Shown here in pieces: positions 58,793-64,000 of a DNA stretch of 64,000 nt (positions within the stretch are counted from its first letter, which is position 1; every line of letters starts with the position of its first letter). The translations under genes and the position numbers were made by a program. Origin of the DNA: Chitinophaga arvensicola (GTDB taxonomy: Bacteria; Bacteroidota; Bacteroidia; Chitinophagales; Chitinophagaceae). The stretch spans positions 3,674,698 through 3,738,697 of the forward strand of contig NZ_FOJG01000002.1 of assembly GCF_900110835.1 (NCBI RefSeq), in the 5' to 3' direction. The notes under the pieces are model-generated. The model searched no databases. It saw only the letters and a list, made by a program, of their open reading frames with translations, and had not been told where the DNA came from.

Positions 58793-60064
58793 ATGAACCC
58801 TGTCCCCGTTACCCGGCTGCTAGCCCTGTTGTTGTGCCTTTCCCTGCCCTGCCTCAGTCAGCAGATACCACTTAAAAGTATTACTGCTATCAAAAGTATT
58901 GATCCCGCAGATACGGATTTTTCTGACCTGAAAGGTTTAAAAGTCGCTATAGGCAATGCCCGTATCGTAATGCTCGGAGAACAAACGCATGGCGAAGGAT
59001 CAACTTATCTAGCAAAAACAAGACTGATCAAATATCTCCATGAGCAACTCGGATTCGAAGTACTGGCCTTTGAAAGTGGCTTTTATGATATGGCCCGTAT
59101 CTGGGAAAACACGCGCCAGGGCAGTCCTTTCCGGCAAGAAATACCTGGAAGCCTGTTTTATATGTACGCAGGCAGCAAGCAGATGATTCCACTTTTCGAC
59201 TATATCCAGTCGAAAGTACAACAGCCCGATTCATTGGTGGTAACGGGATTCGAGAGCCAGCATTCCGGTGAAAAATCCAAAACACAAATGCTGCCCGACT
59301 TTGAAAAATTTCTGAAAAGCAGGAATCCTGACCTGGTAGATGCAGATTGGGAAGTGTTTAAAAAAGTGGCAGTCGCAACGATGTCTTCCCGTCCTTACCG
59401 GCCCTCCGCAACAGAGAAAAAGATCTTCCTGGATAAGCTCACAGAACTGAAAAAAGTGTTGCCTTCCGGGGAAGGCAGTCCGGCCAATCATTTCATTGCC
59501 TCGGCGGGTTTCTGGTACCGCGTGGTATGCAGCCTGGAATCGCAGGCAATCCGTTACTGGGAAATGATTCCCGGGAATGAAATGAGTGTGCGGGATCTCC
59601 AGATGGCAGAAAACCTGATATGGCTGGCAGAAAAGGCTTATCCCGGGAAAAAGATCATTGTATGGGCGCATAATGTGCATAACGCAAAAACTACCCACGA
59701 ACTCAAAACGGATATCGCCGGTATCAACGACTTCTTTTCCAGCTATACACCAATGGGCGCCACTGTTTACCAGCATTTCGGGCAAGCAGTATATAACATT
59801 GGCTTTACAGGCTATAGCGGTAGCTTTATTGATTTCAACGATGGTAAACTGTTGCCACTGGCCCCTGCTGCTGCGGAAAGCATAGAAGGACAACTGGCAC
59901 AAACCACCTACAACTACGCATTTATCAATTACCGGAAAGCAAAGGGCTGGTTGCGCCAAACACAAAACGGCATGCTGATGGACTATATCCCCGGTAAAGC
60001 AAACTGGCCTGAAATAATGGATGGCGTTTTCTTCATAAAAAACCCAACCCCGGTAGATAGATAG
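58793..60064 (+). CDS. Erythromycin esterase-like protein
   Basis: The 423-residue product starts at ATG 58793, which gives a signal peptide (LLALLLCLSLPCLSQQ). A longer ORF adds 56 non-signal residues and is not used. The fold landmarks of the Ere family are present: IVMLGEQTHGEGSTYLAKTR with the catalytic-type Glu and His, VLAFESGFYDMARIWENT, and IIVWAHNVHNAKTTH with the second His. Ere proteins hydrolyse the macrolide lactone, but many relatives have unknown substrates. Export and the Bacteroidetes-type layout argue for such a relative. Resistance cannot be inferred. Confidence 0.88.
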   Translation: MNPVPVTRLLALLLCLSLPCLSQQIPLKSITAIKSIDPADTDFSDLKGLKVAIGNARIVMLGEQTHGEGSTYLAKTRLIKYLHEQLGFEVLAFESGFYDMARIWENTRQGSPFRQEIPGSLFYMYAGSKQMIPLFDYIQSKVQQPDSLVVTGFESQHSGEKSKTQMLPDFEKFLKSRNPDLVDADWEVFKKVAVATMSSRPYRPSATEKKIFLDKLTELKKVLPSGEGSPANHFIASAGFWYRVVCSLESQAIRYWEMIPGNEMSVRDLQMAENLIWLAEKAYPGKKIIVWAHNVHNAKTTHELKTDIAGINDFFSSYTPMGATVYQHFGQAVYNIGFTGYSGSFIDFNDGKLLPLAPAAAESIEGQLAQTTYNYAFINYRKAKGWLRQTQNGMLMDYIPGKANWPEIMDGVFFIKNPTPVDR

Positions 60065-60140
60065 GCCCTCCGCATTTTCCGGTTAATCTTTATAAAATAA
60101 CGAGTAATTTCAGCCATTATACAACTTTAAAACCGGAAGA

Positions 60141-62096
60141 ATGAATCTTAAAGGATGGATGCTGTCATGGTTGGCCGCCACCGGCAGTATAGCTGCTACA
60201 GCGCAGGAATATACGCTACGCTCACCGGATGGGAAAACTGAAATACGTGTATCCGTCAGGGATAGTATACGGTATTCGTTATCGTACAATGGTAAAGTGT
60301 TGCTTCAACCCACCACCATCGGGCTTGCTACTTCTGTGGCGGCCAATGGTCCCTGGAAAGTAAACAGCACCAGAACATCGTCAGTAACGCAACAGTTGCG
60401 CCCGGTAGTGAAACAGAAAAGCGCTGTCATTGAAGATCATTACGATCAGTTGCAGCTCAACTTCAAAAACCGCAGCTCCCTGCAATGGCGTGCTTATAAC
60501 AATGGCATTGCCTGGCGCTGGCTTATCAGCAATAAAGGCGCATACGAAGTAATCAGCGAGCAGGCCGGATTTGCCCTTCAAACAAAAGACAGTGCCTGGT
60601 ACCCGGTGGAAGACGGTTTTTTCTCCCACAATGAACGGCGCTACCAGCAACTAACGGTAAATAATATACGTGATAATAAAAGTCTCGCCAGCTTGCCTGC
60701 ACTGTTCAGCGTAGATGGCACAAAAATCCTGATTACAGAAACGGCGTTGCTGAACTACGCAGGTATGTGGCTGCAAGGCAATGGCAGCAATACGCTACAG
60801 GGAGTATTCCCCCATTATCCGATCCAGAAAAAAATTACTTCCGACCGGGATGAAGAAGTGAGCAGCCGGGAGCCTTTCATCGCAAAAAAAGAAGGCGCCG
60901 CGCAATTACCCTGGCGCATTATCATGATTGCCCCGGAAGATAAAGACCTGCTGGTAAATGAGCTGCCTTATCAGCTGGCAGAGCCATCTAGCGGCGATTA
61001 CAGCTGGGTAAAACCAGGTAAAGCCATCTGGGACTGGTGGAACGACAACAACATCTATCAGGTAGATTTCCGCGCAGGCATCAATACGGCCACTTATAAA
61101 TATTATATCGACTTTGCTGCGAAATACGGATTGGAATACGTGGTGCTGGATGAAGGCTGGAGCGACACCCGCAACCTGCTGAAAACCTCACCGGACATAG
61201 ACATGGAAGCATTGTCGCAATACGCTGCTTCCAAAAATGTGGGTATCATCCTGTGGACCACCTGGCTGGCATTGGATCAGCAGCTGGACGCTGCTATGGA
61301 CCAATTCTCCAGATGGAATATCAAAGGGATCAAAGTGGATTTCATGCAGCGCGATGATCAACAGATGGTCAACTACTATGAAAGAGTAGCGAAATCTGCA
61401 GCAGCACATAAAATGCTGGTAGATTTCCACGGCGCCTACAAACCGGCAGGACTGCAACGCACCTATCCCAACGTCATTTCATTTGAAGGGGTATATGGCC
61501 TGGAACAAAGTAAAGGAGATCAGAGCAAATCTATCGGGCCGGATCACAACGTAACTTTCCCATTTATCCGCATGGCAGCAGGACCGGCCGACTACACACC
61601 CGGCGCCATGCTGAATGCTCAGAAAAACGACTGGGCGCCTCACTGGAGCAATCCGATGAGTATCGGCACCCGCTGTCATCAGCTGGCGATGTACGTAGTA
61701 TATGAAAGTCCGCTCCAGATGCTGGCAGATAATCCTACCCATTACTACAAAGAGCCGGAGTGCATGCAGTTTCTCCAGGCAGTACCGAGTGTATGGGATA
61801 CCACTATTCCTCTTCAGGCCAGCGTGGGCCAGTATATCCTGACCGCACGCAAAGCTGGAAACGGTGACTGGTACGTAGGTGGTATGACGAACTACACTGC
61901 CCGCACCTTAACACTGGATTGCTCTTTCCTGCCGGAAGGCACCTATAGCATGCAGGTATGGAAAGATGGTATTAATGCCGACAGAAATGCACAGGACTAC
62001 AAAATGGAACAGATCACGGTTACAAAAAACTCCAAGGTACCCGTTGTGATGAGCATTGGTGGTGGCTGGGCTGCGAGAATCGTCCGGAAAAACTGA
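60141..62096 (+). CDS. GH97 family glycoside hydrolase
   Basis: The 651-residue exported protein (LSWLAATGSIAATAQ signal) has the GH97 order: N-terminal beta-sandwich (LRSPDGKTEIRVSV, NNGIAWRWLIS), a TIM barrel from about 290 (AIWDWWNDNNIYQVDF, EYVVLDEGWSD, GIILWTTW) and a C-terminal beta domain (PLQMLADNPTHY, WYVGGMTNY). IKVDFMQRDDQ (Asp400) and VISFEGVYG (Glu449) align in spacing with nucleophile and acid/base of retaining GH97 alpha-galactosidases; inverting SusB-type members lack the Asp. The retaining assignment is inference. It lies 76 nt after the esterase-like gene. Confidence 0.92.
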   Translation: MNLKGWMLSWLAATGSIAATAQEYTLRSPDGKTEIRVSVRDSIRYSLSYNGKVLLQPTTIGLATSVAANGPWKVNSTRTSSVTQQLRPVVKQKSAVIEDHYDQLQLNFKNRSSLQWRAYNNGIAWRWLISNKGAYEVISEQAGFALQTKDSAWYPVEDGFFSHNERRYQQLTVNNIRDNKSLASLPALFSVDGTKILITETALLNYAGMWLQGNGSNTLQGVFPHYPIQKKITSDRDEEVSSREPFIAKKEGAAQLPWRIIMIAPEDKDLLVNELPYQLAEPSSGDYSWVKPGKAIWDWWNDNNIYQVDFRAGINTATYKYYIDFAAKYGLEYVVLDEGWSDTRNLLKTSPDIDMEALSQYAASKNVGIILWTTWLALDQQLDAAMDQFSRWNIKGIKVDFMQRDDQQMVNYYERVAKSAAAHKMLVDFHGAYKPAGLQRTYPNVISFEGVYGLEQSKGDQSKSIGPDHNVTFPFIRMAAGPADYTPGAMLNAQKNDWAPHWSNPMSIGTRCHQLAMYVVYESPLQMLADNPTHYYKEPECMQFLQAVPSVWDTTIPLQASVGQYILTARKAGNGDWYVGGMTNYTARTLTLDCSFLPEGTYSMQVWKDGINADRNAQDYKMEQITVTKNSKVPVVMSIGGGWAARIVRKN

Positions 62097-62106
62097 TTAT
62101 CTATAT

Positions 62107-62154
62107 AAAATAAAAGCGGGGCAGATAACTGGTTATCTGCCCGCTTTTATTTTA
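62107..62154. terminator. Bidirectional terminator after the GH97 gene
   Basis: A stem of AATAAAAGCGGG / CCGCTTTTATT extended by CAGATAAC / GTTATCTG, with T-rich ends on both strands. It separates convergent genes. Confidence 0.88.
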
Positions 62155-62161
62155 TTACCTG

Positions 62162-62788
62162 CTACGCATTCTCCTTAAACTGATCCAGCACCTGCCCTAT
62201 CTGTGTCAGGTATTTTCCATAATACTTTTTGATCCAGGATTCTGTGATCATCATGATCATGAGTATTAATATTACAAAAGTAACAGCGATACCAATAGCC
62301 ATGCCTTTATGCACCAGGGCCTGTTCCAGAACTATGGCCGCCTTATTTGCCTTATCGCTGGCCATAAACATCACGGCTATAATTAATGCGAAAGGAAACA
62401 GCGTATAGGTGTAAGCTTTATACATCTCGATATTCAGCTTTGCTTCATAATAAAGTGAATACAGATTATCTTTTGAGCTGAGTGTATTGGTGCGCAGGCT
62501 ATTATAGAAGAGATAGAATTTATAAAAATAGTGTACAGAAATAGCTATTACCACCAGGTACATGGCATAAAAAGGTGCGATCATTACTGGGCTCAGGTAA
62601 AACATTTTCGGTAAAAACGCACACAATAGCAGGCTGCCAAACTGTACATAAAATTCGAGTTGCATGTTCTTTCGCAGTTTCTCTACTGGCATCTGTAACG
62701 ATTTTAATTGATCAACACTGGAAGGAATCACTACTTTACTGTTATCATTATCGTTATTCCAGGCGGATTGTATATCATCAAAATTCAT
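62162..62788 (-). CDS. Membrane protein partner of ECF sigma factor
   Basis: The 208-residue protein has a cytosolic head (residues 1-45, MNFDDIQSAWNNDNDN with an acidic-polar run). Four membrane helices follow at about 48-66, 68-88, 125-145 and 165-185 (for example AYTYTLFPFALIIAVMFMAS, GIAVTFVILILMIMMI). The head starting NFDDIQSAWN is typical of membrane proteins encoded after ECF sigma genes in Bacteroidetes. It overlaps the sigma gene by 11 nt. It may sequester the sigma factor, but this is inferred. Confidence 0.78.
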   Translation of the reverse strand: MNFDDIQSAWNNDNDNSKVVIPSSVDQLKSLQMPVEKLRKNMQLEFYVQFGSLLLCAFLPKMFYLSPVMIAPFYAMYLVVIAISVHYFYKFYLFYNSLRTNTLSSKDNLYSLYYEAKLNIEMYKAYTYTLFPFALIIAVMFMASDKANKAAIVLEQALVHKGMAIGIAVTFVILILMIMMITESWIKKYYGKYLTQIGQVLDQFKENA

Positions 62789-63281
62789 AACCTTGTTTTT
62801 TAATCAGTTCTTTTAATTTGTCTTTCGCCCTGCTGAGCTTCGTTCTGGCATTGCCTTCCGAAATACCCAGGTTTTCGCCGATTTCTTTGTGGGAATAATT
62901 TTCGAGATGAAGAAAAACCAACGCTTTTTCTAATCTTTCCAGTTTTTGCACCGCCCTGTAAAAGTGGGTCAGTTGCAGTTCTTTGGTAGCGGTTGCATTT
63001 TCCTCCATAGCTAAGTGTTCTGGCATGGAATCGGTCACCGGCATTTTCTTTTTTTCTTTTTTGAAGAATACCAGCGCGGTGTTCAGTGCCACCCTGTACA
63101 TCCAGGTAGAAAACTGGCTTTGCTGTTGAAAGGAGTCATAGGATTTCCATAACTGATAGATGATTTCCTGCGTCAGATCCTGTTGATCATCATCCGTATC
63201 CATGTACATCCTGGAGATCTTGTGAATGATTCCTTTATGTGCCTCCACTTGTTCAAGAAATTCCTTTTCCTTGGTTTTCAA
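62778..63281 (-). CDS. ECF-type RNA polymerase sigma factor
   Basis: The 167-residue protein has region 2 (HKISRMYMDTDDDQQDLTQEI, YQLWKSYDSFQQQSQFSTW with MYRVALNTALVFF) and region 4 (ALVFLHLENYSHKEIGENLG, ISEGNARTKLSRAKDKLKEL). It is typical of stand-alone Bacteroidetes ECF factors with a membrane partner. The start ATG 63281 gives the standard N-terminus; the downstream partner overlaps its stop by 11 nt. It follows the TraB/GumN-like gene after 13 nt. Confidence 0.92.
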   Translation of the reverse strand: MKTKEKEFLEQVEAHKGIIHKISRMYMDTDDDQQDLTQEIIYQLWKSYDSFQQQSQFSTWMYRVALNTALVFFKKEKKKMPVTDSMPEHLAMEENATATKELQLTHFYRAVQKLERLEKALVFLHLENYSHKEIGENLGISEGNARTKLSRAKDKLKELIKKQGYEF

Positions 63282-63294
63282 ATTGGTGCTGGCT

Positions 63295-64000
63295 TTAGTT
63301 CAAAATAGGTTTAACGGTATATCCTTTCTCTCTTAATAATTTGATCACTCCTATGGGGCCTGCCAGGTGTGCACTTCCCACTGTGAAAAAAGTACTTTCC
63401 TGCTTCATCATCTCCGGCATTTTAGCTACCCAGTTTTTGTTTCTTACTTCCAGTAACCAGTGAATACCGTTTTCATCCATCAGTTCCGGAGTAGTGACGG
63501 CGCTGTACAGGGTATTCAGGTCCTCCGCCTTATAGGCTTCCACCATCTTATCATTATTCATTTTTGTACTGTCGAATGCTTTTATCTGGTCAATGATCTG
63601 CTGGTCGTTCATCGATTTCAGCATATACCTGGTTTGCTCGGCCAGTCCTTCAAAATAGCCAATTTCTTTTTTATCTGTCTTTGCCATTTTCACAAAAGTA
63701 TCTTCATAGGATTTCAATTCCTTGCAGGGAAATGATTTCTGGGCCATCAATGACACAAGAACAGCGAGACGGTAGTTTTCAAACGGCGCCAATGGAATGC
63801 CACATGTTTTTTTAAGGATAGAATCTATATCGTGATAATCAGCGGGCGATAGTTTTTTACTCAAAGGCACTTCTGCTGCCATTTCTTTCGCTAAAATGGT
63901 ATTTATTTCCGGATCAAACACGTTGGCTTCAATCACCAGCCGACCAGCCGCGTGCAGGGCTTTTTCTGTTTTATCTGCTACTTTAAAATCTTTTTCACAT
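63295..64000 (-). CDS. TraB/GumN family protein, 5' end beyond window
   Basis: The frame is open to the window end, and reading upstream of the first ATG (63936) continues EKALHAAGRLVIEANVFD, so the true start lies outside. The visible C-terminal 234 residues have features of TraB/GumN proteins: VIEANVFDPE, AEVPLSKKLSP, KEIGYFEGLAEQTRYML and FFTVGSAHLAGPIGVIKLLREKGYTVKP near the end, split here for length as seen. Relatives are membrane-associated, with proposed protease-like or signalling roles. It precedes an ECF sigma gene. Confidence 0.82.
   Translation of the reverse strand, partial: CEKDFKVADKTEKALHAAGRLVIEANVFDPEINTILAKEMAAEVPLSKKLSPADYHDIDSILKKTCGIPLAPFENYRLAVLVSLMAQKSFPCKELKSYEDTFVKMAKTDKKEIGYFEGLAEQTRYMLKSMNDQQIIDQIKAFDSTKMNNDKMVEAYKAEDLNTLYSAVTTPELMDENGIHWLLEVRNKNWVAKMPEMMKQESTFFTVGSAHLAGPIGVIKLLREKGYTVKPILN

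Overview
The window comes from a Bacteroidetes chromosome, most likely a Chitinophaga-like member of the Chitinophagaceae. The evidence is protein style and gene content: a SusC/SusD pair, a GH97 enzyme, PorV and a type IX secretion (T9SS) C-terminal sorting domain, a Bacteroidetes-type VgrG with a DUF4280 PAAR-like protein, and promoters of the Bacteroidetes -33 TTTG / -7 TAnnTTTG type. The genus is inferred from gene style only.

Region 1 (1-23 kb) is a housekeeping backbone on the minus strand: rpsL-rpsG, fusA, and the S10 operon rpsJ-rplC-rplD-rplW-rplB. The usually compact str/S10 block is split twice. Between rpsG and fusA lies a plus-strand group holding a T9SS cargo gene, porV, a small secreted protein and a 1188-residue collagen-like protein. 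Between fusA and rpsJ lie a glycosyltransferase/deacetylase pair, an outer-membrane barrel gene and about 2 kb without conventional genes. That last stretch holds four tandem, related, very short ORFs (20-28 codons) for hydrophobic, amphipathic peptides. Each is preceded 23-25 nt upstream of its ATG by the same leader motif, three have an upstream TGAAC direct-repeat element, and three hairpin terminators divide the array. This is the best candidate here for an undescribed system. A seven-copy 44-bp minisatellite lies next to it.

Region 2 (18-26 kb) holds ilvE, a plus-strand metabolic cluster (unknown protein, rdgB-like pyrophosphatase, thioesterase, nitroreductase), glpD, an MscS-type channel and a CAT-anticodon tRNA. 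Region 3 (26-32.5 kb) is accessory: small secreted and lipoprotein genes, an immunity-like pair (one with an internal duplication), an ECF sigma factor with an overlapping membrane partner, and long intergenic perfect palindromes. Region 4 (32.5-40.4 kb) is a small glycan-utilisation locus: a heparinase II/III-like lyase diverging from SusC/SusD across an intergenic region with operator-like palindromes and a CTATG microsatellite.

Region 5 (40.5-48 kb) has an FtsX/MacB-type permease, a UvrD-like helicase, and a DUF692/MNIO enzyme directly downstream of a 51-residue lipoprotein-like precursor ending in a Cys-Pro-Ala-Cys motif (a likely RiPP pair). A GNAT enzyme, an unknown exported protein and an ECF sigma factor follow. 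Region 6 (48.7-58.5 kb) is a seven-gene VgrG operon: VgrG, a metzincin-motif protein, an exported protein, an unknown protein, DUF4280, a 991-residue protein and a lipoprotein that overlaps it by 4 nt. It reads as an orphan type VI secretion effector island. Region 7 (58.6-64 kb) has an erythromycin-esterase-like protein, a GH97 glycosidase, an ECF sigma/membrane protein pair and a truncated TraB/GumN-family gene.
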